Source: Candidatus Saccharimonadota bacterium
GTDB taxonomy: Bacteria > Patescibacteriota > Saccharimonadia > Saccharimonadales > Saccharimonadaceae
DNA length: 64,000 nucleotides
Assembly: GCA_017531585.1 (NCBI GenBank)
Contig: JAFXKT010000001.1
Coordinates: 62,001 to 126,000 of the forward strand
Direction: 5' to 3'
Shown one piece after another: positions 26,357 through 35,113 of this stretch. The position numbers and the translations under genes were made by a program. Under the pieces are notes generated by a model. It did no database searches, was not told where the DNA came from, and saw only the letters and a program-made list of their open reading frames with translations. Position 1 is the stretch's first letter. Each line of letters begins with the position of its first letter.

Positions 26357-29029
26357 TTAGCGGAATCTGTTCTCTCTTGCGCGGACTAGGCCCACCGAAG
26401 CGCGAATTGCGCCGCGCACACGCTCATCGCCAGTAAACGAAGCTTGCGTGACATTCGTGCGCCAACCAGACAAAGTATCCTCAACCGTAGCAGCATTAAT
26501 AGTCGAGCCCGCGCGTGTAGCCGCATTTCTAAAGGCCTGCTCGGCAGCTTCCATACCGACAGTATCGCCATTGCGCGCATTCCTCTCGTATTCTGCCTGA
26601 TAGTAATCAACTTCGTTTGTAAACCTGCCAGAACTAATCGCAGAAGCACTGCCGCTCTCAATTACACCAGCATTAGCAGTCACCGCATTGCTGCGCTGAG
26701 TCGTAAAGTTAGTAATATCTTGACGCGCCTGAGCATTAATATGCTGAGACAACTCAGGATTGCTCTGAGCTTCTTCCATCATCCTCTGTAGGTTAGCCGC
26801 CATAGCACCACCCAAGTTTGCGCCCGCCTCGGTAGCCATGCGATGCGAATCGCGGTCATCCATCTTGAGGTAATCTTGACCAGACAATGTGCTAAGAAGA
26901 TCATCGCTGAGGCGAGTGTAATTAATATTGCCATGGTTACCATTCTTAACATCCAAGAGATGCTGTGCAATATATGGAGACTCTTTGGTCATATCGTAAA
27001 GCTCTTCCTGAGAGAAAGCATTTGCCATTGCATCTGCAGTTTCGTCGTCATAGTTGTGCGTCTGCATGTTATCATGCAAAACCGTACGACCATCACTAGT
27101 CGCAGACAGCTTTCTCGTACAGGCCGCAACCCTTGCGTGATTGCCGCTCGCCTGTGCGCGCTCTAGCTCTTCGCCAAGCTCGTCAGCAGAATAATTCATC
27201 GTTTCAAGGCGCTTCTCTTCAAGACCAACCTGTTTCTGGAACTGCTCATTTCTAAAGACATCAGGGTTCTGAGCGATATCATTACGCCTATTGCGTTTAT
27301 TAAGAACGGCTTGCGCGCCAGGAAGATACATATTCTGACTCGCTCTTCTGCCGCGTCGCTGAACTAGCTGACCATTGCGAATTCTCACGCCAGCTAGACG
27401 TAAAGCTTTTCTATCTGCCTGATCCTGCATACGATTCGACATAAAGGTACTGTTACTAACGACACGATTCGCACTTCTACTTGTACTTCTCTGAATCTTA
27501 CTGATCATATTCTGGATTGCGCCAAGAGAGGCCGTAATTGTCTTTGGAATAAAGTAATATGGAACAACACAAATAATTAGAGCCGCCAAATCCGCCACCG
27601 TAGTTAGCAGACGATTAGATGCATCCGTGTCCCAAACTTCGTGCAAAATTTGCGCCGCCATTGCGCCACCATAAACCATAATACTGGCGATAGGATAGGC
27701 GATTAGAACACCCTTCAATAAATCAAACCACTTCTTAAATATTGACTGAGTGTTTGGCAAAATATTACAAATAAACGCAATCGGAGCAACCGTTACGAGA
27801 ATGATCGCTAAAGCCTGACGCAAACCGAGAGAGATAATCAAAATCAAGACGCCGCCCAAGATGCCAAGGAAGCCCATAATAAGCGGCGGCATCAAGGCTG
27901 GAATCATAATAACAGCAAAAATCGTCGCCGCAATCAAGCCAACAGCAAGCACAATAGCGCCCGCCGAAACACTCAAATCTGTTAGAGCAACATCAAAGAA
28001 GCCACCGATATTTGTACCGACAATATTCGAAAGATCAACTGCTGCCTGGCAGATAATATAGGACATATTTACTAGAATGGCCGAAATAATTACACGCGGC
28101 AACATTTTCTTAATGCCATAGTTTGTAATACCAAAGCCAGAAATTTGAGAGAAAATCATCGCAATAATGACTACGACAAGCAAGCCATTAGCTATATTTC
28201 TAAACCATGACCACGCATTAAAAACAGAAGACCCGCCACCATTCCTATTTAGGAGCTCTGGCTCTAGTCGCAGCATATCCGCAATCACATCTTCGTAGAG
28301 ACTCGTAATAGCATCGCCAAGGCCAGTCAAAAGCGGACAGGTAATCCAACCGATTAGACCATTCGTAGATCTACAAGTATCTGCAATGTCTTCTTCATCC
28401 TCTTTTTCTACCTCTTCGTAGCCGACCTTTTCGTCTGCAACAGTAGGTAGCATTTCTGGACAGCCATCAATATCATCGGCAGCAGGCATACCATTTTGTT
28501 CGATGACTCGGTTGTTATAATTCTTGTTATTATATTCCCTACAATACGCCGTCGAAGCATCCGCCTCACGAATACAAATATTAAAGCTAAACTCGTAAAA
28601 AGCTGGGTACTGGTCTTCTAGAGGGATAGGACCATAAATATTGTTGCCGTCTTTATCTATGCCCTGATTAACATTTGTATTTGAAATAGAGCCAGAAGTT
28701 TTGGAGCCCCAAAATTTATAGGTGCCGTCCTGTTGCTTAATGACTCTATAAACCTGGTATTTTGCTGTAACGTTTTCGTCGTGGCTAGAATCGGTAATCT
28801 TGATATCGTCTACGGTATATTCATGGGCAGCCGCGCTCTTATTGGGGCCGCCAATAACCCCCGAGACGTGGATCGAGCTATTCGGCTTGACGTTCTTTTC
28901 GTAATTTACGCCAAAGAGATAATCGTGCGTATCTACACAAGTAGTTGTTGGGTCAGCAAAAACATTCTGCCCAAACACAACAGAGGCAAGAAGAATAAAT
29001 CCAAATCTTACAAGCCATTTTTTAGTCAT
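26357..29029 (-). CDS. P4: VirB6/TrbL-like polytopic protein
   Basis: 890 residues: signal peptide (NVFA), an exterior region that includes an acidic Glu/Asp run before the motif C-x(6)-GWITCPLL (about 228), multi-helix core (about 285-510) with FSQISGFGI, YGIKKMLPR and LVNMSYIICQAAVDLSNIVG, and a tail with Arg-rich linker, GRTVLHDNM and ARNGDTVGMEAAEQAFRNAA. The core is closest to P3 by eye. The start overlaps S3 by eight bases with the same ATGACTAA junction as S2/P2, so coupling is strongly implied. As with the other P proteins the substrate and the ATPase partner are not in the window. Confidence 0.76.
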   Translation of the reverse strand: MTKKWLVRFGFILLASVVFGQNVFADPTTTCVDTHDYLFGVNYEKNVKPNSSIHVSGVIGGPNKSAAAHEYTVDDIKITDSSHDENVTAKYQVYRVIKQQDGTYKFWGSKTSGSISNTNVNQGIDKDGNNIYGPIPLEDQYPAFYEFSFNICIREADASTAYCREYNNKNYNNRVIEQNGMPAADDIDGCPEMLPTVADEKVGYEEVEKEDEEDIADTCRSTNGLIGWITCPLLTGLGDAITSLYEDVIADMLRLEPELLNRNGGGSSVFNAWSWFRNIANGLLVVVIIAMIFSQISGFGITNYGIKKMLPRVIISAILVNMSYIICQAAVDLSNIVGTNIGGFFDVALTDLSVSAGAIVLAVGLIAATIFAVIMIPALMPPLIMGFLGILGGVLILIISLGLRQALAIILVTVAPIAFICNILPNTQSIFKKWFDLLKGVLIAYPIASIMVYGGAMAAQILHEVWDTDASNRLLTTVADLAALIICVVPYYFIPKTITASLGAIQNMISKIQRSTSRSANRVVSNSTFMSNRMQDQADRKALRLAGVRIRNGQLVQRRGRRASQNMYLPGAQAVLNKRNRRNDIAQNPDVFRNEQFQKQVGLEEKRLETMNYSADELGEELERAQASGNHARVAACTRKLSATSDGRTVLHDNMQTHNYDDETADAMANAFSQEELYDMTKESPYIAQHLLDVKNGNHGNINYTRLSDDLLSTLSGQDYLKMDDRDSHRMATEAGANLGGAMAANLQRMMEEAQSNPELSQHINAQARQDITNFTTQRSNAVTANAGVIESGSASAISSGRFTNEVDYYQAEYERNARNGDTVGMEAAEQAFRNAATRAGSTINAATVEDTLSGWRTNVTQASFTGDERVRGAIRASVGLVRARENRFR

Positions 29030-30230
29030 TGCTAGAGCTAATTTCAGCCTTTCGTGCTTTTAGTAGCTCTGCAAATTCACTCATATCCGCATCTTTACAA
29101 ACGATAGTAACGTCGCCCGCCTCAGTATCATTTGCATCAGCAGAGCTCATTTGGAAATTATCATACAAGTTTGTTTCGAGAGCATTTTCTATTTGTTCGC
29201 GGTCAACTTCGAGTGTTGGCGCAATGCCTTCATAAGCGTCCGTAATACGATAGACAGCTTTGCCGTCGCCACCTGCGCGTGGAGTCTTAGTTACGGACCA
29301 AATATATGCAGTGTTGTTCTCGATATAGATCGAGCTTGGCCTATATTTCAAATCATAACGGTTTACAATAGAGTTTTCTTTGGCCTTCGCAGAGCTAAAG
29401 TCATAGTTACTAATAAAGACATTCTTCCAACCATCGTCAGCAGCAATCGTCCAAGCCTTCTCGGCAAAGATATCATACTCACCTTCGGCGTAATCCGAAC
29501 CGTTATGCGACGATTTGTTGTAAGTTGCAGTACAGTTTAGAGCCTGTCTATTCTTGATCTTATTATTGTATTCTTCGTAGCTCACTTTGCCGTCGCTTTC
29601 TGCAGGCTTACTTGGATTCTGTGGCTCGTTTTTCTTATTCAAGACATAGAACGCAAAAATACCACCGCCAATCAAGACAATGACGCCAAGAGCAATCAAA
29701 ATAATTAACGGCAAAGACAAAGCTTTCTTACGCTCAACTTCTGGTTCTGGAGCAAAGAAATTCTGAACTGGAGCCGGTTCTGGAGATGGAGCCGGCTTAA
29801 ACTCAGGCGCTGGCGGAGGAAGTTCTTCCTCGACAGGTTCTGGTTCTGGAGCTGGAGCTGGCATTGGTTCCGGTTCAGGCGTAACCGGTTCTTCGACAAC
29901 TGGAGCAACAGGCACTGGTTCTGGTTCTGGAGTTGGTGGCAAATCTGGCTCGCCAGAAATAAACTGAAAGTTATTATCATCTTCACCATGACCAAAAGAA
30001 GTTGCAGAGCCCGCAACAGTAACCTCTGGTTCATAGTTTGTATTTGTAACACTAAATGCATTCGCACGATCATGAGAAGACGTAGCATACGCACGGTTAT
30101 CTACCTGGCTTCTAAGCTCTTCTAGCTGCGCATCTTTGCTAGCAGGAAGCGCATTATTTGTACCGTCTGCAAAAGAATTGTCCTTGGCGGAATTGTTGTT
30201 GTTTTGAGCCGCCTGATTGCTCTTATCCAT
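29022..30230 (-). CDS. S3: single-pass membrane partner of P4 with Pro/Glu-rich cytoplasmic stalk
   Basis: 402 residues. Residues 1-90 are polar; 93-165 are a Pro/Glu-rich stalk with repeated P-E-P-E-P units; a membrane helix spans about 171-196; the extracellular part carries Cys in LNCTATYNK and VTIVCKDAD plus DDGWKNVFISNY and T-A-Y-I-W-S, the S-family pattern. Pro/Glu-rich stalks before a single helix occur in envelope-spanning proteins such as TonB and VirB10 and would let the cytoplasmic end reach other components; that comparison is only architectural. The start has a -10 box six bases upstream (leaderless prediction), and the end is coupled to P4. Confidence 0.7.
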   Translation of the reverse strand: MDKSNQAAQNNNNSAKDNSFADGTNNALPASKDAQLEELRSQVDNRAYATSSHDRANAFSVTNTNYEPEVTVAGSATSFGHGEDDNNFQFISGEPDLPPTPEPEPVPVAPVVEEPVTPEPEPMPAPAPEPEPVEEELPPPAPEFKPAPSPEPAPVQNFFAPEPEVERKKALSLPLIILIALGVIVLIGGGIFAFYVLNKKNEPQNPSKPAESDGKVSYEEYNNKIKNRQALNCTATYNKSSHNGSDYAEGEYDIFAEKAWTIAADDGWKNVFISNYDFSSAKAKENSIVNRYDLKYRPSSIYIENNTAYIWSVTKTPRAGGDGKAVYRITDAYEGIAPTLEVDREQIENALETNLYDNFQMSSADANDTEAGDVTIVCKDADMSEFAELLKARKAEISSSND

Positions 30231-30236
30231 ATTTTT

Positions 30237-30242
30237 ATTTTA
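30237..30242 (-). promoter_or_regulatory. S3 extended -10 box, leaderless spacing
   Basis: TGGTAAAAT on the minus strand, six bases from the ATG at 30230; no ribosome site in between. Confidence 0.5.
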
Positions 30243-30270
30243 CCACAAAGTTTATGCTTATTTATTTTGT

Positions 30271-32562
30271 TTACGCTAGCCACGAACCTGTTGATGGGCC
30301 ACTTAGGTTCTCGGAGGCAAATTGCTCGAGCATTCTTCTCTTTTCTACCGACAGCTCACTAGCGTTACTACTACTAAGCAAATCTCGAACTGATTGCTGT
30401 ACATGTGCTGCCGCGTGCGTACCCGAGTTCTGGCGTATCTGATTGAGATAATTATCTACGGCACGGGTATCCATCGTCTTGAAGCTTGCACCCGTAGTTC
30501 TGTTAACCTGATCGTTAGTGAGCTGACGCGTAGATAGCCTACCAGCGGCGGCGACACCATTAGTCGTAACATCTCTTGCCCAGTCAGACATAACCATATC
30601 TTCATTCCTGAGCTGTTCACGACCGCGATTCAACTCGCCAGCAATATTCGTAAGAGCCGTCTCTGCTTGTGCGCCGCCCGTAGTTTCGAGCTGACCAATT
30701 CTATTCGCAAGCGCATCACGACCATTATCTCCTTGCTGCCTGAGTCTGCGCGTGATTGCAGCATCCATTGCCGGATCATTAGTAGTGCCAAGCATATTTG
30801 CAAGCTGCTCAGATGTCATGCTGCCCTGTCTATCTAGGCGAGTATTTGCCTCAGAAATAAGCTGTTCATCAAGTGTATTACGCCTGAAACGGGCATCCCT
30901 ATAATTATTCATATCCCCGATCCGAGCACCCAATCCCTGAGCATCGGCCAAATGATCATTCATGTGCCTTGTTCTAAAATGTCGGCGCATCACGACCGTA
31001 CCATCTCTTCGGATATGTGTACCACTCGCGCGTTCGACCTTGCGCTTTTGTGTCTGGCGCCTCATCCTATCCGCCATACGACTGTTGCCTACAGCGTTCT
31101 GAGCTCCACCAGTTACGCGCTGTCTCATTCTCAAAATTGCGCCATCAATAGCAGCGACCGAGCTAGTCGTAATCTTTGGCAAGAAACACGGCGGAACAAC
31201 AACCACCGCTATGCCAATGAGGCCCGAGACGAAGTTATCCTCGCCCATCGACTTTACAACTAGGCGCCCAGCAAACGAACCACCATAAACCAAAAATGCC
31301 GCAATTGGATAAGTAAATATTAGCCCCTTAAATAGTCCGAACCATTTCTTGTATAGTTTCTCGGTACCAGGCAACACCGCACAGGCAATCGCTATCGGCG
31401 AAATGATTACCAAGCCCGTCATTAATGCTTGGCGCACAACCAGCATTATAAAAGTGAAGAAGATAGTTACGCCGGCACCTATGAGTGCAAAGAGGATTGG
31501 CAACAAGAATGCAGGCCCAAAGAAGAAGGCAGCAATAATAACACCGACCAAAACTACAATAAGCGCTAATAATCCCCCCGTGCCATTCACGGCGCTTGAA
31601 CCCTCAGCCGAAAGAACCACCGATTGATTTAGCGTCTTAAAGATGCCGCCAACACCACTACCAAGAATGTTACTGATATCTACAGCTCCCTGACAGACAA
31701 GATACGAGAGGTTCACGATTATAATCATAACAACAGCACGCGGAAGCGCCTTCTTGATACCATATTGTTGAATCTGCCAACCAGAAATTTGCGAGAAAAT
31801 AATCAACAAAAGATAGACAATAAACAGAGCATTGGCGATATTACGAATATCCGACCAAACCTTGAATGTTACCTTTCCTGCATTAGAAGACTGCTGCAAA
31901 GCTTGTGGCGGATAAATAAGCCATTCTTCTATAAGATGTTCGTAGAGGTACGTAATTAGATTAGACAAATCATCCGCGAGCGGACAGGCAAACCAGCCCA
32001 TCTCTGGATTATCTCCGTAGCAAGTCGACTGTTCAGTCATGAAGTTTTCATACTCACCACCAGCAGCCATAGCATCTGCAGAGTTAGCCGTAGACGCTTC
32101 AGTCCCATCACCATTTGCCTCGTGTATACACTGCACAACCTCACTAATCGAGTGGCCCGAGCCTTGCATTATGCCTGCCTGCATCTGCAAACAATAGTCT
32201 TCGGTAGGTACGGCCGTAGTAGTTGTCGTAGTACTATCACTCGGAACAGATGGATCTCGCCCCGCTGGCTCTGTCTCCGGCTCAGTCGTCGGTTCGGTCG
32301 TCGGCTCGGTAGTAGTTGTGGTAGTTGTAGTTGTCGTAGTAGACTCAGTCGGCTCGGTTGTAGTAGTCGTAGTGTTTTGCTGATTCTGCTGAGCCCAGAT
32401 TTCTTCGCAAGTCACACCCCTTTCTACTTGGTCAACCGTCATTGTACAGGTAGTCTCTGCATAAGTATCTTGCCCAAAAAGATTAAGGACGCCCGCAAAC
32501 AAAAAGGCCGCAAAAACTGCACATACAATCCCCCACCTTCTTATATGAGTCTTTTGCGACAT
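30271..32562 (-). CDS. P5: VirB6/TrbL-like polytopic protein with Thr-rich exterior tract
   Basis: 763 residues, the shortest paralog and the first of the array in transcription order. After the signal peptide (residues to about 31) comes a low-complexity Thr/Glu/Pro tract (about 65-105) that may be a flexible, possibly glycosylated linker. GWFACPL is at about 189, the multi-helix core (about 240-474) has FSQISGWQI, YGIKKALPR and IVNLSYLVCQGAVDISNILG, and the tail is shorter, with GRDALANRI but without the NGD-x3-ME motif. It has its own palindromic promoter and no paired S gene. Twelve bases separate the -10 from the start, and no ribosome site is evident. Confidence 0.75.
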   Translation of the reverse strand: MSQKTHIRRWGIVCAVFAAFLFAGVLNLFGQDTYAETTCTMTVDQVERGVTCEEIWAQQNQQNTTTTTTEPTESTTTTTTTTTTTEPTTEPTTEPETEPAGRDPSVPSDSTTTTTTAVPTEDYCLQMQAGIMQGSGHSISEVVQCIHEANGDGTEASTANSADAMAAGGEYENFMTEQSTCYGDNPEMGWFACPLADDLSNLITYLYEHLIEEWLIYPPQALQQSSNAGKVTFKVWSDIRNIANALFIVYLLLIIFSQISGWQIQQYGIKKALPRAVVMIIIVNLSYLVCQGAVDISNILGSGVGGIFKTLNQSVVLSAEGSSAVNGTGGLLALIVVLVGVIIAAFFFGPAFLLPILFALIGAGVTIFFTFIMLVVRQALMTGLVIISPIAIACAVLPGTEKLYKKWFGLFKGLIFTYPIAAFLVYGGSFAGRLVVKSMGEDNFVSGLIGIAVVVVPPCFLPKITTSSVAAIDGAILRMRQRVTGGAQNAVGNSRMADRMRRQTQKRKVERASGTHIRRDGTVVMRRHFRTRHMNDHLADAQGLGARIGDMNNYRDARFRRNTLDEQLISEANTRLDRQGSMTSEQLANMLGTTNDPAMDAAITRRLRQQGDNGRDALANRIGQLETTGGAQAETALTNIAGELNRGREQLRNEDMVMSDWARDVTTNGVAAAGRLSTRQLTNDQVNRTTGASFKTMDTRAVDNYLNQIRQNSGTHAAAHVQQSVRDLLSSSNASELSVEKRRMLEQFASENLSGPSTGSWLA

Positions 32563-32574
32563 AATGTTAGTTTT

Positions 32575-32596
32575 ATTTTAGCATAAACGTTTTATG
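32575..32596 (-). promoter_or_regulatory. P5 promoter with perfect 15-base palindrome
   Basis: TATGCTAAAAT with -10 at 32575-32580; CATAAA-CGT-TTTATG at 32582-32596 abuts it upstream. Likely an operator, or coincidental overlap with the extended -10. Confidence 0.55.
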
Positions 32597-32609
32597 ATTT
32601 TTATCGCAC

Positions 32610-32640
32610 AAAAAACCTCCCGAAAAATTCGAGAGGCTTT
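32610..32640 (-). terminator. Terminator after the structured RNA and LPKTG gene
   Basis: On the minus strand, CCTC-x-CGAA/TTCG-x-GAGG arms with an AAA/TTT loop, followed by six T. Confidence 0.8.
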
Positions 32641-32645
32641 TTGTG

Positions 32646-32790
32646 GGACAAGCCGGATCAAGACTAATCGCTTGATCTAAGAAGGACAGCTTGTGCGACT
32701 AGCGGAGCCGAAGCCCCGCCAGTCGTTTCCCAGCAATCCCCGACCAATCTAGTCATCAGCTTCTGGGGAAGCTCTATACTAGGCGGTCAA
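32646..32790 (-). ncRNA. Candidate structured RNA or 3' UTR element
   Basis: About 145 bases between the LPKTG stop codon and its terminator fold into three strong helices on the minus strand. (1) 742-753 with 778-788 (GACC/GGTC and CTAGT/ACTAG, offsets from 32000) enclosing the hairpin AGCTTC/GAAGCT. (2) A 13-bp stem at 32696-32725 closed by a C(UUCG)G tetraloop, which with its G-U pairs is better formed on this strand. (3) ACAAGC/GCTTGT at 32648-32653 and 32689-32694 enclosing GATCAAG/CTTGATC. It matches no family I recognise (not SRP, 6S, tmRNA or RNase P). It could be a 3'-derived small RNA. Confidence 0.55.
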
Positions 32791-32791
32791 G

Positions 32792-34948
32792 TTATTTCTT
32801 GCGGCTAATGATATAGCCAGCAGCTGCTGCGCTTACGGATGCGATAGCAATCGTTGCGCCAAGAACATCTGCGTTACCAGTCTTAGGAAGTTCGGTTGGA
32901 GTATCCTCACAAACCTGGCCTTCGACTGTGACGTCAGCATCATCGGTCTTTTCCGTGTTGTTGTCGTCATTGTATTTACCCTTAGCGACGTTTGTGAGTT
33001 TAGAAGAATCACAATTGTCTGCATAGGATTCGTCAACAGTGGCATAGAAGTAAACAGTTACTTCAGTACCAGCATCAACATGATCAATCTTTAGACCATC
33101 GGCAATGATTTCATCACCCATAGTCTTACCATCGGTATATTCAGAGCTATAAACGATAGTAGAACCGTTTACATAGTTCAAACCAGCTGGCAATGCGTCG
33201 CTGATTACAACATTGTTAAGAACAGTGTTACCAGTGTTCTTGAACTGAATGCGGTAACGAACAGTTTCGCCTGCCTTAGCGGTAACATTTTCGCTCCAAG
33301 TATCAGAACCCTTGATCTGAACCATCTTGTCGATAGTGTAACCAGGGTGTTCCTCAGTACAGACCTTACCATCAATCGTGACGGTTGCAATGTCTGTCTT
33401 AATCTTGCTGTCGTCGTTACCGTATTTACCAGTAACAGTGTTGATCAAGTCAACCTTTTCACAGCTATCAGCATATACGCCAGAGACTGTAGCGTTGAAG
33501 TAAACACCAATAGTCTGACCGGCCTTAACGGTACCGATGTTCATACCATCACCGAAGAAGCCTTCGCCAGTAGTTAGCTGGTCGTTGTTGCTATTTTCGG
33601 TAATTGGACCGTAAACAACTTCGCTTACGTTTTCAACACCTTCTGGAAGCTGATCTTTAACGATTACGTCATTAAGATCGGTTTCACCAGTGTTGAAGAA
33701 GCGGATGCGGTAATAAATCTTTTCACCTGGCTTAGCCTTAACGGTTTCAGACCATTCCGTATCGTTTTCAAGACGAACCATCTTGTCGATTTCGAAACTT
33801 TCAGTACAGACCTTACCATCGATGTAAACATCGGCAGTATCAGTCTTAACATCAGTTACAGTACCATCAGTCTTATAAGCCTTGGCTTCGACGACGTTAC
33901 GACGTGGAGCTGGATTACATTCGTCGCCTAGTTCGCTATTAACAGTAACATTGAAGTAAACAATAGCTTCACCGTTTGGTTCGTAATCACCGATATTTAG
34001 ACCTTCTGAAGAGAAGAGAGTATCTGGATACTGAACACCATCAGTGTGCTGATCATTTACAACATAGGTTGTACCTGGGACGTAAGTAACGCCTTCAGGA
34101 AGCGTATCACGTAGGCTGACGTCGTTTAGTCTAACATCTCCAGTGTTGGTGAACTTAAGCTTGTAAACAAGCGTATCACCAGCTTTTGCATTAGTGCTAT
34201 CAGCGAAATCGCCTTCAGCACCCTTTACCTTAACATCTTTTACGATTTCATAGTTTGGATGTTCAGCGAACTGAGCTTTAACATGGAAAGTAACCCAACC
34301 AGAATAGCCGACACAGCCAGGAATGATACCATTCATAGTTTCATAACCAAGCTGAGCACCGTCTTCTGTGAAGAGCTCAGTATTAAGACCAAACTTATCT
34401 ACGTTATTAGTATATTTTGCAGTACCTTCAACGTATGCTAGGTTAAATTCTTCACCGTTAGCAGAGATAAAGGTTGTTTCGTCCCAAACTTCTTTTGGAC
34501 TTGCGTTATCAGCGCGAATTGTACCCTGAACGGAAATGGATGTACCAGTTGTCGTTGGAAGGTTAACAATTGCCCTTACGTTTTCAGCCTGAAGATTTAG
34601 GTTAGAAGCAGCGTTGTTGTGTACATACATACGAACAACATATTCTTTACCTGGTTCAACCATAGTTTCATCAGACCAGTTGTTTTGATTTGCATCACCA
34701 GTATATTCAGATGCGATTACGAAGTAACGCTCATCACAAGCAGCGCCACGACCTTCACAGTCTGCAATATTGGTGCTTTGAATCAAAGCGGGGTTATTAG
34801 TGATAGAGTTGAATGTAACCTTGTCCGCAGGTTGTTCCATCGTGTAAGTATCACGACTTGGACCATAGGCCAAAGCTACGAGAGCGCCAGCGCCAGCGAC
34901 TGCAGCAACAGCTGCAACACCGATACTAGCTTTAGTGATTTTCTTCAT
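32792..34948 (-). CDS. LPKTG wall-anchored surface protein with DUF11 repeats
   Basis: 718 residues: an N-terminal hydrophobic signal (about 8-28), an N-terminal beta domain, three DUF11-type repeats of about 150 residues each containing the pattern K-x-x-G-x-x-F-x-N-T-G-x-x-x-L-x-x-V and a closing D-G-K-V-C-T-E, then TELPKTGNADVLG, a hydrophobic helix and SRKK. This is a complete class A-type sortase signal, in contrast to the pilin-like genes. It is probably a major wall or stalk protein at the cell surface. No sortase gene is in the window. AAAGGAA lies upstream of the ATG, and TGATATAGT is a possible -10. Confidence 0.82.
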   Translation of the reverse strand: MKKITKASIGVAAVAAVAGAGALVALAYGPSRDTYTMEQPADKVTFNSITNNPALIQSTNIADCEGRGAACDERYFVIASEYTGDANQNNWSDETMVEPGKEYVVRMYVHNNAASNLNLQAENVRAIVNLPTTTGTSISVQGTIRADNASPKEVWDETTFISANGEEFNLAYVEGTAKYTNNVDKFGLNTELFTEDGAQLGYETMNGIIPGCVGYSGWVTFHVKAQFAEHPNYEIVKDVKVKGAEGDFADSTNAKAGDTLVYKLKFTNTGDVRLNDVSLRDTLPEGVTYVPGTTYVVNDQHTDGVQYPDTLFSSEGLNIGDYEPNGEAIVYFNVTVNSELGDECNPAPRRNVVEAKAYKTDGTVTDVKTDTADVYIDGKVCTESFEIDKMVRLENDTEWSETVKAKPGEKIYYRIRFFNTGETDLNDVIVKDQLPEGVENVSEVVYGPITENSNNDQLTTGEGFFGDGMNIGTVKAGQTIGVYFNATVSGVYADSCEKVDLINTVTGKYGNDDSKIKTDIATVTIDGKVCTEEHPGYTIDKMVQIKGSDTWSENVTAKAGETVRYRIQFKNTGNTVLNNVVISDALPAGLNYVNGSTIVYSSEYTDGKTMGDEIIADGLKIDHVDAGTEVTVYFYATVDESYADNCDSSKLTNVAKGKYNDDNNTEKTDDADVTVEGQVCEDTPTELPKTGNADVLGATIAIASVSAAAAGYIISRKK

Positions 34949-35025
34949 AAAAATTAATTCCTTTCTTAAAAAGTAGATTAAGTGGAAATGTTAACTATAT
35001 CATTTTGCCTTATTGTTAAACTATC

Positions 35026-35041
35026 AAAATCGGACTGTTAC
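35026..35041 (+). repeat. Left copy of a 16-base inverted repeat
   Basis: AAAATCGGACTGTTAC; the exact reverse complement is at 36987-37002. The next 14 bases inward are also alike (TATGCAGAACATGG against CGTGCACAACAGTG). The pair brackets the two-gene module. Confidence 0.65.
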
Positions 35042-35059
35042 TATGCAGAACATGGAAGC

Positions 35060-35086
35060 AGGAGGGGTCAGGGGGTGACCCCTCCT
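35060..35086. terminator. Strong 11-bp hairpin after the Pro/Thr-rich gene
   Basis: AGGAGGGGTCA-GGGGG-TGACCCCTCCT, perfectly paired. There is no T-run on either side, so it may be an RNA-stabilising hairpin or recognition site and not a classic terminator. Confidence 0.5.
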
Positions 35087-35113
35087 ATAAGGAACGTTTG
35101 AGCAATTCAGGAA

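Noticed and set aside
29750-29950. Repeat array in the S3 gene
   Set aside because: This is the coding sequence of the P-E-P-E stalk, not an independent repeat.
32220-32400. Microsatellite or CRISPR-like repeat in the P5 gene
   Set aside because: It encodes an in-frame Thr/Glu/Pro-rich linker with irregular units; there are no spacers. No CRISPR array was seen anywhere.
32646-32790. Known RNA such as SRP RNA, 6S, tmRNA or RNase P
   Set aside because: None of the conserved cores of these RNAs is found, on either strand.
35060-35086. Classic rho-independent terminator for the Pro/Thr-rich gene
   Set aside because: The stem is perfect but there is no T-run on either strand, so it is listed only as a hairpin with moderate confidence.
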